Assembly (NCBI RefSeq): GCF_014764505.1
Contig: NZ_JACXWX010000003.1
Span: forward strand, 310,001 to 374,000
Source of the DNA: Phormidium tenue FACHB-886
Lineage (GTDB): Bacteria; Cyanobacteriota; Cyanobacteriia; Elainellales; Elainellaceae
DNA length: 64,000 nucleotides
Direction: 5' to 3'
The position numbers and the translations under genes are program-made. Of this stretch, positions 8,332 to 17,168 are shown in pieces (the first letter of the stretch is position 1; each line of letters begins with the position of its first letter). The notes below the pieces were generated by a model. It ran no database searches, was not told where the DNA came from, and worked only from the letters and a program-made list of their open reading frames with translations.

Positions 8332-9582
8332 TTAAAGAATTCGATCGAGGCACTCAATCAGCCGATCAACTTCTTCGATCGTGTTGTAATGCACCATGCT
8401 GACCCGCACCACGCCGTTTTGCGGCACAAGGTCTAGATCCTGGATTAATCGTTTGGCATAGAAGTCGCCGTAGCGAATCCCAATATGATGCGGATCAACC
8501 TGCGGCGGAATCGTGGCGCTGTCGATGCCGTCTACCACAAAAGAGATTGTAGGAACCCGTTTGTGGCGATCGGCTTGAGGATGCCCAATGATCTGCACCT
8601 TTGGCTTTTGTTGGAGATATTGCAAAAGGCGATCGCCAATTGCCTCTTCATGATCGCTGATCAGATCGAAGGCTTGGGCAAGCTGCCCCCTTAACGTGGG
8701 AGCTATGGCTGTTCCAGTGTGCCGCTTTGCGAGATCGCTGAGGTAATCGCAAAGCCCCAGAACGCTGTAGCTCAGCTCGAAATTGACATTTCCAGGCTGA
8801 AACTTGTAGGGCAGGTCGTTATCCTCGATGAAATAGTGGTTGATGCCCGGCATCTCTAGCAAATGCTGCCGTTTGCCATAAAGCAAGGCGTGATGCGCTC
8901 CATAAACTTTGTAGAAGCTGAAGACATAGAAATCTACATCCCACGCCTGCACATCGATCAAGCGGTGCGCGGCATAGCCCACCCCATCGACACACAGCAT
9001 TGCTCCCTGCGCGTGCACCAGATCGGCGACTTCCCGCAGAGAATTGAGCGTTCCCAAAATATTGGAGGCGTGAGTCATGGCAACCAGCCTTGTCCGGGGC
9101 GTCAGCAGCGGAGCCAGATCTGCCAGATCGAACTCCAGCGTCACAGGATTCAGCTTCCAGGTTTTGACAACAATTCCCTGCCGCTGCAGATCCACCCACG
9201 GGCTCACATTTGCCTCGTGATCGCTGTTGGTCACGATCACCTCATCGCCGGGCTGCCAAGTTTGCCCCAGGCAAATGGATAGCAGCCGCAGCAGCAGCGA
9301 AGTAGAGTGCCCCATCACTACTTCTGTAGAATCAGCTGCGTTGATGAAGGTTGCGGCTGCCTGCCGCGCCTTGAGGACACGATCGCCCGCTAGCTGCGAC
9401 ACCCCATAAGACGCGCCCAGCTGCACATCAGAAGTTAACAGAAACTCGGAGATGCGATCGACGACCTGCCGTAGCGTTTGTGACCCACCCGCATTATCAA
9501 AAAAGACCCAATCTCCAGCGAGGGCAGGAAACTGCTGGCGCACATACTCAAGCTGGAGCGGGCACGTATCAAGTAGGGTCAT
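8332..9582 (-). CDS. Cysteine desulfurase-like aminotransferase class V protein
   Basis: A 416-residue fold-type I PLP enzyme related to cysteine desulfurases (the VC1184-type subgroup, from memory). The PLP lysine is Lys225 in FSFYKVYGAH, with Asp199 (CVDG) and His122 (SDHEAN) at the expected cofactor positions. The loop that holds the catalytic Cys in SufS-type enzymes (GHHC) reads GIRYGDFYAKR here and has no Cys, so persulfide formation is unlikely; a lyase, epimerase or kynureninase-like reaction is possible. The start overlaps the stop of purS by four bases (9579-9582), and purQ follows after 75 bp. This implies co-transcription with purine genes, but the substrate is unknown. Confidence 0.85.
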   Translation of the reverse strand: MTLLDTCPLQLEYVRQQFPALAGDWVFFDNAGGSQTLRQVVDRISEFLLTSDVQLGASYGVSQLAGDRVLKARQAAATFINAADSTEVVMGHSTSLLLRLLSICLGQTWQPGDEVIVTNSDHEANVSPWVDLQRQGIVVKTWKLNPVTLEFDLADLAPLLTPRTRLVAMTHASNILGTLNSLREVADLVHAQGAMLCVDGVGYAAHRLIDVQAWDVDFYVFSFYKVYGAHHALLYGKRQHLLEMPGINHYFIEDNDLPYKFQPGNVNFELSYSVLGLCDYLSDLAKRHTGTAIAPTLRGQLAQAFDLISDHEEAIGDRLLQYLQQKPKVQIIGHPQADRHKRVPTISFVVDGIDSATIPPQVDPHHIGIRYGDFYAKRLIQDLDLVPQNGVVRVSMVHYNTIEEVDRLIECLDRIL

Positions 9583-9851
9583 GGATTCACCGTTGCAAGT
9601 TCTGTTAGCTCAAAGCGATAGTTTTCAATCACCGGATTCGCGAGCAGCTCATCACAGATGCGATCGAGCTGCTGTTGGGCGCTAGCTTCGTCAGGGGCAG
9701 TTAGGGTCAGCTCAATGTATTTGCCAATGCGTACCTGGTCTACGTTGTCATAGCCCATGTGTTTTAGCCCAGACTGAACTGCAACCCCCGAGGGATCGAG
9801 CACCGAAGGACGCAGAGTGACATAAATTTGGGCTTGGTAAGTTTGAGTCAC
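9579..9851 (-). CDS. purS: Phosphoribosylformylglycinamidine synthase subunit PurS
   Basis: PurS is the small accessory subunit that links PurL and PurQ and helps pass ammonia between them. The 90-residue reading from the GTG at 9851 fits the family: TYQAQIYVTLRPSVLDPSG, then GYDNVDQVRIGKYIEL, and the C-terminal NPVIENYRFEL, all PurS signatures. A second GTG at 9896 would add 15 residues with no family similarity, so I prefer the inner start, although neither has a clear ribosome site. The stop overlaps the next gene in the operon by four bases. Confidence 0.92.
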   Translation of the reverse strand: MTQTYQAQIYVTLRPSVLDPSGVAVQSGLKHMGYDNVDQVRIGKYIELTLTAPDEASAQQQLDRICDELLANPVIENYRFELTELATVNP

Positions 9852-10003
9852 AGTTGAAGGGCGATTGAATGAGTAGCGTGGAAAAGCACAGATCACAATT
9901 CTAGGCGCTCCGGGCTATCCGGGTCATCAAACGCCAACCTTTTTCCAACAGGTTTTAAGATGGAGTCAAGTTTCGAGTATGCGCCAACGCGATCGTTTCC
10001 CCT

Positions 10004-10399
10004 ATGAAGTCTCAACGCACCCGCAGCCAGGATCGAATTCTCAGCCTGTTGAAATCTCTGAATCGAGCGATTTCGGCGCAAGATATCTATGTGGAACTCC
10101 GCAGCCGCAGCGAGAGTATGGGGCTGGCAACTGTGTATCGATCGCTGGAGGCGCTGAAGCTGGAAGGTGTGGTTCAAATGCGGACGCTGGGAAACGGCGA
10201 AGCACTTTACAGCACCGTGCAGCAAGACAAACACCACCTCACCTGTCTGCAGTGTGGCGCGTCAATGCCGATCGATGAATGCCCTGTGCATCAGCTAGAG
10301 CATGAGTTAAATCAGTCCTACCAGTTTAAAATCTTCTATCACACGCTGGAGTTCTTTGGGCTTTGCACAAAATGTCAGTTGGCCCACACTCCTGAATAA
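10004..10399 (+). CDS. zur: Fur-family metalloregulator, Zur-like
   Basis: A 131-residue Fur-family repressor. The N-terminal winged helix includes SMGLATVYRSLEALKLEG (DNA recognition helix), followed by the metal-binding dimerisation domain with KHHLTCLQCG and GLCTKCQ. The two CxxC pairs (Cys81/Cys84 and Cys121/Cys124) make the structural zinc site; His77/78, Cys93 and His96 are candidates for the sensing site. The short N terminus and ISAQDIYVELR-type sequence resemble cyanobacterial Zur (FurB) more than FurA or PerR, which is an inference from remembered sequences. It diverges from purS. No clear Zur box was seen in the short shared upstream region. Confidence 0.82.
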   Translation: MKSQRTRSQDRILSLLKSLNRAISAQDIYVELRSRSESMGLATVYRSLEALKLEGVVQMRTLGNGEALYSTVQQDKHHLTCLQCGASMPIDECPVHQLEHELNQSYQFKIFYHTLEFFGLCTKCQLAHTPE

Positions 10400-10422
10400 T
10401 CGCTATGGTTCGACACGCTAAA

Positions 10423-10445
10423 AAAGCCCCGCTACGCGGGGCTTT
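10423..10445. terminator. Intrinsic terminator between convergent genes
   Basis: A perfect 10-bp stem (10423-10432 with 10436-10445) closes a TAC loop and is flanked by A5 on the left and TTT on the right, so it can act on both strands. It lies just after the stop of the Zur-like gene and before the stop of the convergent SPFH gene. Confidence 0.88.
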
Positions 10446-10479
10446 CTCATTAAAGGGGAACTTGAAAGAGGAACCTGGT

Positions 10480-11439
10480 TTACTTTTGCTCTCCCTTACC
10501 GTTTTGCACCATCGACATCATGCCTTGCAGCGTAGCAGGGATGCTGTGCGGGTCCATGAACATGACTTTGCTGCTGTCGCTCTTGCCGATTTCTGTACCC
10601 ATATCCAGGTAGTTGAGGGCAAGCAGCACTCTGCCAGCATCGGGGGCTTGGGGGTCTTCTTTCAGCGCTTGGGTGATGATGCGGATCGCCTCGGCGGTCG
10701 CTTGAGCTTTGAGAACTTGCTGCTGGCGATCGGCTTGGGCACGCAGCACCGTTGCTTTTTGTTCTGCTTCAGCTCTCAAGACGAGAGATTTCTGCTGGGC
10801 TTCGGCATCCAAGATTTGGGCATCTGCTTTGCCTCTGGCGCTATTAACAGCCGACTCGCGATCGCCCTCGGAGGTGAGAATGGCAGCCCGTTTCCGGCGT
10901 TCTGCCGACATTTGCAGCTCCATCGACTCCTGTACTGCTTTAGAGGGAATGATGTCCCGTAGCTCAACGCGAGTCACTTTCACACCCCATGGATCGGTAG
11001 AGATGTCCAATTCGCGCAGCAGCAATTCGTTAATCTCAGAGCGGGCGGTGAAGGTTTCGTCGAGTTCTAGCCTGCCCATCTCAGCGCGGATTTGAGTCAA
11101 TACCAGGTTTACCATCGCAGCTTGCAGGTTCTGCACTTTGTAGTAGGATTTTTCCATATCGACAATGCGCCAGTAGACCACGGCATCCACCGAGATGGAA
11201 ACGTTGTCACGGGTGATGCAAGACTGCGGCGGGATGTCTAGCACTTTCTCGCGGATGGTTTCTTGAAAGGCAATCCGATCGACAAACGGCACGGTGAAGC
11301 TGAGTCCGGGCGCAAGCTTGCGGTTGTAGCTGCCCAACCGCTCCACCAGCGCTTCGTTGCCTTGGTTAATAATGCGGACTGATTTGGCAACACCTGTACC
11401 GCCCAAAACCATCAGCAGGAGGGCATAAATGATATCCAT
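10480..11439 (-). CDS. SPFH/Band 7 (stomatin-prohibitin) membrane protein
   Basis: A 319-residue membrane-anchored scaffold protein. An N-terminal hydrophobic segment ([12 protein letters not shown]) is followed by the SPFH/Band 7 domain with the typical [21 protein letters not shown] start and [15 protein letters not shown], then an Ala/Gln/Glu-rich coiled coil ([30 protein letters not shown]). The sequence matches the paraslipin-like bacterial group that is paired with NfeD proteins. An NfeD gene lies directly upstream on the same strand, 86 bp away, so the two probably form a membrane microdomain complex involved in membrane stress or protein quality control. Confidence 0.9.
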   Translation of the reverse strand: MDIIYALLLMVLGGTGVAKSVRIINQGNEALVERLGSYNRKLAPGLSFTVPFVDRIAFQETIREKVLDIPPQSCITRDNVSISVDAVVYWRIVDMEKSYYKVQNLQAAMVNLVLTQIRAEMGRLELDETFTARSEINELLLRELDISTDPWGVKVTRVELRDIIPSKAVQESMELQMSAERRKRAAILTSEGDRESAVNSARGKADAQILDAEAQQKSLVLRAEAEQKATVLRAQADRQQQVLKAQATAEAIRIITQALKEDPQAPDAGRVLLALNYLDMGTEIGKSDSSKVMFMDPHSIPATLQGMMSMVQNGKGEQK

Positions 11440-11525
11440 TTTAAAGAGCTCCTAAAAAGGGGGATTTGTGTTTGAAAGCGCAGTCTTCGCGCTGAGTGTT
11501 TTTGAATAATTAAGGTTTGAAATGC

Positions 11526-11951
11526 CTAAGAATGCAGCAGATGTTCAGGCATAATAAGCAACGTTGTGCCACGCCGCCCCACGACATGAACTCGCTGGTT
11601 AGGGGCGATCGTCACCTCTTCATCAACACAGCGTGCCTGCCAAGAATTACCTTCGTAGAGGACTCGCCCCAGTTGCCCCGGTGCAATTTCTGTGAGGGTC
11701 TGCGCTTCTTTGGAATCTTCGATCAGGCGAGATTTGTTTTTGGGCATCAGCCGCTTTAGCAGCAGATTGAACAACACCGATAAAACCAGCCAAATCCCAA
11801 CCTGAAGCCCCAATGAGGGCACAACTGGGGAAATTAAAGCCACAATGATTGCGCTAACGCCCATCGTTAGCATGACAAACGCAGTGGGGAGGATGAACTC
11901 TAGAATGCAGAGGAGCAAACCTGCGATCGTCCAGAGGACTGGGATACTCAT
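11526..11951 (-). CDS. NfeD family protein (short form)
   Basis: A 141-residue NfeD protein of the short type without the N-terminal ClpP-like protease domain. Residues 1-65 contain two to three hydrophobic segments (WTIAGLLLCILEFILPTAFV, LGLQVGIWLVLSVLFNLLL), and the C-terminal part is the small beta-barrel OB-fold (GQLGRVLYEGNSWQARCVDEEVTIAPNQRVHVVGRRGTTLLI). It is the likely first gene of an operon with the SPFH gene downstream, the classic NfeD-stomatin pairing. Role in membrane organisation is known for the family; nothing here specifies a client. Confidence 0.9.
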   Translation of the reverse strand: MSIPVLWTIAGLLLCILEFILPTAFVMLTMGVSAIIVALISPVVPSLGLQVGIWLVLSVLFNLLLKRLMPKNKSRLIEDSKEAQTLTEIAPGQLGRVLYEGNSWQARCVDEEVTIAPNQRVHVVGRRGTTLLIMPEHLLHS

Positions 11952-12277
11952 GAGAGTAGTGAAGGGATGAAGAGAGTAGAAGAAGCGATACCGATGACAA
12001 CAAAGATGGAAATAGGCTTTCCGGAACAGCCGTCCGGGTGCAATTTAGGTACACTTCCAAAGAATTCCCAAAAAGCCTTGCCAGTGAATTCAACAAGCGG
12101 TATACCTAGACCCAATCTAGCTTAGCTAGCAGCCGATCTGCCGAAAGCACCGTTTAATTTAGGTAGGGGATGCTCAACTTGAGTCAAGCTGAACCCGAAG
12201 CAAACAGAAAATCACCTAAAGCTGTACATTGCCTTAAATCCACTCAAACCAACCAAAAATTTTGCTACTCTTAGCCG
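11952..12277. other. Divergent intergenic region, no gene seen
   Basis: These 326 bases separate the NfeD gene from the divergent PP2C gene and must hold both promoters. I see no RNA gene, repeat or strong hairpin in them. One open frame extends the NfeD side, but it has no family features. Confidence 0.5.
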
Positions 12278-14311
12278 ATGAGCCATCCTGTGCAACTTCA
12301 ATGTGCCAACCCGGAGTGCCTGCATCCTGATAATGCGAGCGGGCAGGCGGTTTGCAATCGCTGTCAGACTCCGCTGGTCTATCGCTACCTATGGGCAGTT
12401 GGTGCCGCGAGTGCGCCGTTAGATACACTCGTCAGTCAGCGCTATTGGGTGACCCAGCCGCAGATCTGGCTTGATACTAAGCCAGGAACCGTCGTCGGCT
12501 TGCCCGTGCTGATGCCAGAAGCCGTATTGCCCTATTTGCATTTGTATTTGCATCGGCTGCACTTGCCAGGGTTATATGGCTTTTGCAGCTTAGAAGAAGG
12601 TGCACTGCCAATCTTACTGCTGGATAACGTGCCAATCGATGCCAACGGGCAGCTTTTTCCTTTGCTGGAAGCAGCTTGGGCAACGGCAGCGCCAGCGCGT
12701 CAGGTCTATTGGCTGTGGCAGCTTTGGCAGCTTTGGCTGCCGCTAAAGGCACAGCGCATGGCGACAAGCCTCCTGACCCCGGAGAATCTTCATGTGGAAG
12801 GGTGGCGAGTGCGTCTGCGAGAACTGATTGCAGATGTGAACCCCCAAGCAGACGAAGAAACAAGTGGCTCCCTGGAAGAAGGCACTTCAACCGCAAGCCT
12901 ACCGGCTTACCAGATATCGCCGCCTTTTCTCAAGGATCTAGCAGCAGTGTGGCAGCCGTGGGTAGAGCGATCTGATCGATCGATCGCCACTCCTCTCAAA
13001 GCAATTTACCAGCAGATGCAGACGGGCGAAGACAGCGAGGCAATTACCGCCCAGCTCAACCAACTGCTGCTGACACAAACGGCACAACTGCCGCTGGCGC
13101 TGGAGATTGCTGGAGCCACTACCACTGGAACCCAACGGGCCCATAATGAAGATGCCTGCTTCCCACTGACGGCGGCGGGCAATCCCCCTGAAACGAGCTC
13201 CAATGAGCCGCTGCTGCCCCATGTCGGCATTATTTGCGATGGGATTGGAGGGCATGAAGGTGGCGAAGTGGCGAGCCAGCTGGCGCTGAAGACGCTCCAG
13301 TTGCAGCTGCGTGTTCTCTTTAGCGAAATTTCAAACCCAGAATTAGAGCCGCGAGAACCCCTCTCTCCGATCGTAGTCAAACAGCAGCTCCAGGAAGTGG
13401 TACGGGTTGTTAACAATCTGATTTCTGACCAAAACGATAGCCAGGGGCGTGAGCTGCGGCAGCGGATGGGCACAACCCTGGTCATGGCGGTTCAGCTACC
13501 GCAGTCGATCGCCACACCTCCAGTTTCCCTAGAAACCCCCTCGGATATTCCCATCCACCGTCCTTCTCATGAGCTTTATCTGGTGCATGTGGGCGACAGC
13601 CGCGCCTACTGGCTAACGCCGGACTATTGCCATGCCCTGACGGTAGATGATGATGTGGTGACGCGGGAAGTAATGATGGGGCATAGTTCCTATCAGGAAG
13701 CCATCCGCCGACCAGACGGAGGCGCATTAATTCAGGCATTGGGAACCCGTGATGCCGATCTGCTAGATATCAACGTGCAGCGCTTCTTGATCGAAGAAGA
13801 TGGGCTGCTGCTGCTCTGCTCAGATGGCTTGAGCGATTACGATCGCATCGAGCAGTTTTGGCAGCCGATTACCCAATCTGTGTTTGCCGGAGAGCGATCG
13901 CTGCTGGAAGCCGTGCAAGCCTGGATCGATCTTGCCAACCAAAAGAACGGGCATGACAACACCTCCGTAGTGCTGCTGCGCTGCCAGGTAGGCAATCGTT
14001 TTCAGCGGCTCAAGTCGCCTGCTCCTGCTTCTCTTTCTCTTTCGCCAACGATTCCACCTAGAGAGCCAGAACTGGCAGCTTCGTCTAAGGCGCTCCTCTA
14101 CGACGAGGAGCACCCAGATCCTCCATCGCAACCCCATTCTGCCGATCGCCGTCAGCGGCTCTCTCCCACCGTCAAGCTATTGGGGATTGCTTTGCTGGTG
14201 TTGACGCTGGGCTTAGTAGGTACAGCAATGTGGCAATGGTCACAGGGGCGATCGACCATACCTGCGGGGTCGCCATCTGATGCATCATCAGGGCAACCGG
14301 CAACCCCCTAG
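12278..14311 (+). CDS. PP2C-type Ser/Thr phosphatase with zinc-ribbon N terminus and C-terminal membrane anchor
   Basis: A 677-residue protein. The first 30 residues carry four cysteines (9, 14, 26, 29) spaced like a zinc ribbon. About residues 30-270 are a domain I do not recognise that contains leucine- and tryptophan-rich segments. Residues about 285-575 form a PP2C (PPM) phosphatase with the metal-binding motifs GTQRAHNEDAC, ICDGIGGHEGGEVAS, HVGDSRAYW, LCSDGLSDY and GHDNTSVVLL. All acidic metal ligands are present, so it should be an active Mn/Mg-dependent phosphoprotein phosphatase. One hydrophobic segment near the C terminus (LLGIALLVLTLGLVGTAMW) may anchor it to a membrane. Its kinase partner is not nearby. 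Confidence 0.88.
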   Translation: MSHPVQLQCANPECLHPDNASGQAVCNRCQTPLVYRYLWAVGAASAPLDTLVSQRYWVTQPQIWLDTKPGTVVGLPVLMPEAVLPYLHLYLHRLHLPGLYGFCSLEEGALPILLLDNVPIDANGQLFPLLEAAWATAAPARQVYWLWQLWQLWLPLKAQRMATSLLTPENLHVEGWRVRLRELIADVNPQADEETSGSLEEGTSTASLPAYQISPPFLKDLAAVWQPWVERSDRSIATPLKAIYQQMQTGEDSEAITAQLNQLLLTQTAQLPLALEIAGATTTGTQRAHNEDACFPLTAAGNPPETSSNEPLLPHVGIICDGIGGHEGGEVASQLALKTLQLQLRVLFSEISNPELEPREPLSPIVVKQQLQEVVRVVNNLISDQNDSQGRELRQRMGTTLVMAVQLPQSIATPPVSLETPSDIPIHRPSHELYLVHVGDSRAYWLTPDYCHALTVDDDVVTREVMMGHSSYQEAIRRPDGGALIQALGTRDADLLDINVQRFLIEEDGLLLLCSDGLSDYDRIEQFWQPITQSVFAGERSLLEAVQAWIDLANQKNGHDNTSVVLLRCQVGNRFQRLKSPAPASLSLSPTIPPREPELAASSKALLYDEEHPDPPSQPHSADRRQRLSPTVKLLGIALLVLTLGLVGTAMWQWSQGRSTIPAGSPSDASSGQPATP

Positions 14312-14458
14312 AGGGCTGCTATAGCTACTTAAGAGAGCTATTTCTTAATCCTTTGAACTGCCATCCTCCCGAACTGCTGCACGTTCACGAAGGTTTCCTG
14401 AGGGAGCGCGGCGGGTTCTTCGGCAGAATACGACTAACTTATCAGCCTTTATTTCCCT

Positions 14459-15271
14459 ATGCACTCGTGGCACTGGCAAACCTACCAAGACCTGAATTAT
14501 CTCACCTGCAGTTTGCTGCAAGACTGGCAGCACGGTTTTTTTACAAAGCGATCGCGCCCTCCAGCCGAATTAACTGAAGCCATCCAGCCCAGTGCTACCG
14601 TTCATCGCGTTAAGCAAGTCCACGGTAACGGCATCTTGACGGCATTGGAAGCAACAGCAGGCACCACTCCAGAATCACCCGAGGGGGAAGCCCTTTATCC
14701 TGAAGCCGATGGGTTAGTAAGCGATCGCCTTTCTCAAGCCCTGTGGGTCTGCTCGGCAGACTGTACACCTGCTCTAATTGCCGATGTGCAAACAAAGCAA
14801 GTGGCAGCAGTTCATGCAGGCTGGCGTGGCACTGCACTAAAGATCGTGCCGATGGCGATCGCTCGGCTGCAGGCACAGGGCAGCCAGCTTCAGAACTTAC
14901 GGTTTGCTTTGGGTCCGGCGATCGCGGGCGAAGTCTACCAGGTTTCAATTCCGGTTGCGGCAGAAGTTGGGGCAACGGTGTTAACGGGAGGTTTTTCCTC
15001 TTCAGAATCTTCATCAGAATTCATTTTGAATGCTCTAAAGCAATTTTCTAATCCGCCTATCTTGGATGATCCTCAGCCGGAACGAGTGCGGCTTGACGTG
15101 CGACGAATCATCGCTTTGCAACTAGAGCAGCTTGGGATTGCGCCAGACCAGGTGGCGATCGCCCCCTACTGCACTTACCAAACCCCTGATTTATTCTTTT
15201 CCTATCGGCGTGAGAAACAGAAAAAGGTGCAGTGGTCAGGAATTGTGAGCGGCAGGAATGATGAGAGATGA
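14459..15271 (+). CDS. pgeF: Peptidoglycan editing factor / purine nucleoside phosphorylase-like (PgeF/YfiH family)
   Basis: A 270-residue member of the YlmD/YfiH/LACC1 family, once called multicopper polyphenol oxidase. It has the zinc-site motifs of the family: VKQVHGN near residue 52, CSADCTPALIAD near 100, and VHAGWRGT near 120, with GPAIAGEVYQV and a C-terminal CTYQTPDLFFSYRRE. In bacteria, PgeF prevents wrong amino-acid incorporation into peptidoglycan, and homologues act on purine nucleosides. The ATG at 14459 is chosen because MHSWHWQTYQ leads straight into the family N terminus. A small conserved gene follows 41 bp downstream. Confidence 0.92.
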   Translation: MHSWHWQTYQDLNYLTCSLLQDWQHGFFTKRSRPPAELTEAIQPSATVHRVKQVHGNGILTALEATAGTTPESPEGEALYPEADGLVSDRLSQALWVCSADCTPALIADVQTKQVAAVHAGWRGTALKIVPMAIARLQAQGSQLQNLRFALGPAIAGEVYQVSIPVAAEVGATVLTGGFSSSESSSEFILNALKQFSNPPILDDPQPERVRLDVRRIIALQLEQLGIAPDQVAIAPYCTYQTPDLFFSYRREKQKKVQWSGIVSGRNDER

Positions 15272-15312
15272 TGAGGGGGAAAGATCTTCTGCCTGCCAAA
15301 TTTCGGTAGCTT

Positions 15313-15561
15313 ATGGCAACACACAACTATACACGGCAGATTCAGGGTGAAAACTACGTCATTGAAGCACTGGCAGACGAACCGCTTTTAGAGGACGGAG
15401 CCGATCGCTTTACCATGACTGCCTATGGCGGCAGCATTAAAACAGGAGATTTCATTTTGCTGCAGCAGCAGGGCAAAAAAGTCTGCTACCTGGTGGAGCA
15501 GATCGACTACTACTGTGATCAGCCAGATCTGTGGATTGCTCGATTAGTCAGAAAGCCATAA
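15313..15561 (+). CDS. Conserved hypothetical protein, 82 aa
   Basis: A small soluble protein with alternating hydrophobic residues suggesting a beta-rich domain (TRQIQGENYVIEAL, YGGSIKTGDFILLQQQGKKVCYLVEQIDYY). I think similar short proteins occur in other cyanobacteria, but I cannot name a family or function. It starts at an ATG 41 bp after pgeF on the same strand and is probably co-transcribed with it. It ends just before the convergent dihydroorotase gene. The single cysteine and lack of charged clusters give no hint about activity. Confidence 0.7.
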   Translation: MATHNYTRQIQGENYVIEALADEPLLEDGADRFTMTAYGGSIKTGDFILLQQQGKKVCYLVEQIDYYCDQPDLWIARLVRKP

Positions 15562-15595
15562 AGCCTGCAACCAAGCCCGCAAATTTAATCGCCGT

Positions 15596-16948
15596 TCACT
15601 TCCTATCCGTGCCAAACTCCAACGCTCTTCCGCGGACTTCGGTGTTGAGCTTGCCGTGGTCGTATACCACTTGCCCCCCTACGATCGTCACAACGGGATA
15701 GCCCGTCAGGTTCCAGCCTTCAAACGGACTCCAGCCGCATTTTGTTTGTAGCTCAGCGCGGGCGACGGGGCGATAGGTTTCTAGATCCACCAAAACCAGA
15801 TCGGCATCGTATCCTGGGGCGATCGCTCCTTTGTTTGGGATGCGATAGGCTTGGGCGACAGCGGTAGACATCCAGTGAGCAACTTGGGCGACCGAGCAGC
15901 GCCCCTGCATGGCTTGAGTCAGCATCAGCGGCAGGGAGGTCTCTACTCCGGGCATACCGGAGGGGGTGTTGGGGTAGCCTTTGGCTTTTTCTTCCAGGGT
16001 GTGGGGGGCGTGGTCAGTGGCGATGAAGTCAATAACGCCGTCTAAGAGGGCTTGCCAGAGGACTTCGTTATCGTGGGGCGATCGCAGCGGCGGGTTCATT
16101 TGCGCCAGGGTACCGATCGTTTCATAGGCGCTGGTGTTCAGCAGCAGATGCTGGGGCGTGACTTCGGCAGTGACCCAGGCAGGCTTGTCTTGCCGCAGTA
16201 GCTCGGCTTCTTCTGCCGTGGACATGTGGAGGATGTGCAGCCGCCGCTGATATTTCTTAGACAGGTGGAGTGCCTGCTGCGTTGCTAGCAGAGCTGCCTG
16301 ATTGTCTTGAATCTGCGAATGAATGGCAGGATCGGTGATGCCCGCAAACTGTTCGCGGCGCTGGCGGATGCGGTCTTGGTCTTCAGCATGGACGGCAATG
16401 AGCCGATCGCCTTCGGCAAAAATTTGCTCTAGCGCTGCCGCCTGATCGACGAGTAGCGCTCCATGCATTGACCCCATAAAGATTTTGATTCCCGGTGTGG
16501 GGTGAGCAAGCCGTAGATCCGGGTGATTTTCCGCCGTTGCGCCCATAAAAAAGCCATAGTTGACCAAGCACTTGGCGGCAGCGCGGCTCAGCTTGTCATC
16601 CAGCGCAGCTTGGGTGGTAGTCAGGGGTTTGGTGTTGGGCATCTCCAGAAACGAGGTGATGCCGCCTCTGGCGCAGGCGCAGCTTGCCGTGAACAAATCT
16701 TCTTTGTACTCTAGCCCTGGCTCCCGGAAATGCACTTGTGGGTCGATCGCCCCTGGCAACAAAGTCAGTCCGGCTGCGTCAATTTCTCTTGTAGAGGCTG
16801 AGCTATTGGGAATTGTGGGAGCAACCTGAGCGATCAGCCGATCGCAAATCTCGACATCTCCCCGTAAAAACTCGCCGCTGGGCAGCAAGATACGGGCGTT
16901 GCGGATTAAGAGGTTCTGAGGGGGGTTTAAAGAAGAATCAACCGTCAT
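15596..16948 (-). CDS. pyrC: Dihydroorotase
   Basis: Dihydroorotase closes carbamoyl aspartate to dihydroorotate in pyrimidine synthesis. The 450-residue amidohydrolase has the metal-binding HxH in GAIDPQVHFREPG, the MPNTKPLTT substrate loop, the lysine in GIKIFMGSMHG, HAEDQ, LHILHMSTAEEAELL and the last metal ligand in FIATDHAPHT. Length and motifs fit the class I (long) bacterial form. It is monocistronic in this window, converging on the pgeF operon. The start ATG at 16948 directly precedes TVDSSLNPPQNLLIRNARIL, the usual N-terminal beta domain. Confidence 0.93.
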   Translation of the reverse strand: MTVDSSLNPPQNLLIRNARILLPSGEFLRGDVEICDRLIAQVAPTIPNSSASTREIDAAGLTLLPGAIDPQVHFREPGLEYKEDLFTASCACARGGITSFLEMPNTKPLTTTQAALDDKLSRAAAKCLVNYGFFMGATAENHPDLRLAHPTPGIKIFMGSMHGALLVDQAAALEQIFAEGDRLIAVHAEDQDRIRQRREQFAGITDPAIHSQIQDNQAALLATQQALHLSKKYQRRLHILHMSTAEEAELLRQDKPAWVTAEVTPQHLLLNTSAYETIGTLAQMNPPLRSPHDNEVLWQALLDGVIDFIATDHAPHTLEEKAKGYPNTPSGMPGVETSLPLMLTQAMQGRCSVAQVAHWMSTAVAQAYRIPNKGAIAPGYDADLVLVDLETYRPVARAELQTKCGWSPFEGWNLTGYPVVTIVGGQVVYDHGKLNTEVRGRALEFGTDRK

Positions 16949-17168
16949 ATTGCTTTTGTGGCAGGTCGAGCCGATCGTTTCCCAGAACAGCGGGAGGATC
17001 GTTTAAAGTAGAGGTCGCATTCAGAATAGCAAACTCTGACGATCGCTTATCATTGCTCTAATTCATCTTCCAGCCCTGAGCCTGCTGGTTTTAGTCTTGT
17101 AGGCAGTCAAACTACAAGTGACAAATCGTTAACTTCCAGCCTTGCCGCTGGGTATCGTAATTTCTGCA

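Noticed and set aside
8863-9282. Antisense 139-codon frame inside the aminotransferase gene
   Set aside because: It is a shadow of the real gene on the other strand, which has all PLP-enzyme motifs.
10709-11095. Frames antisense to the SPFH gene
   Set aside because: The minus-strand gene has the full Band 7 and coiled-coil sequence; the plus-strand frames are low-complexity shadows.
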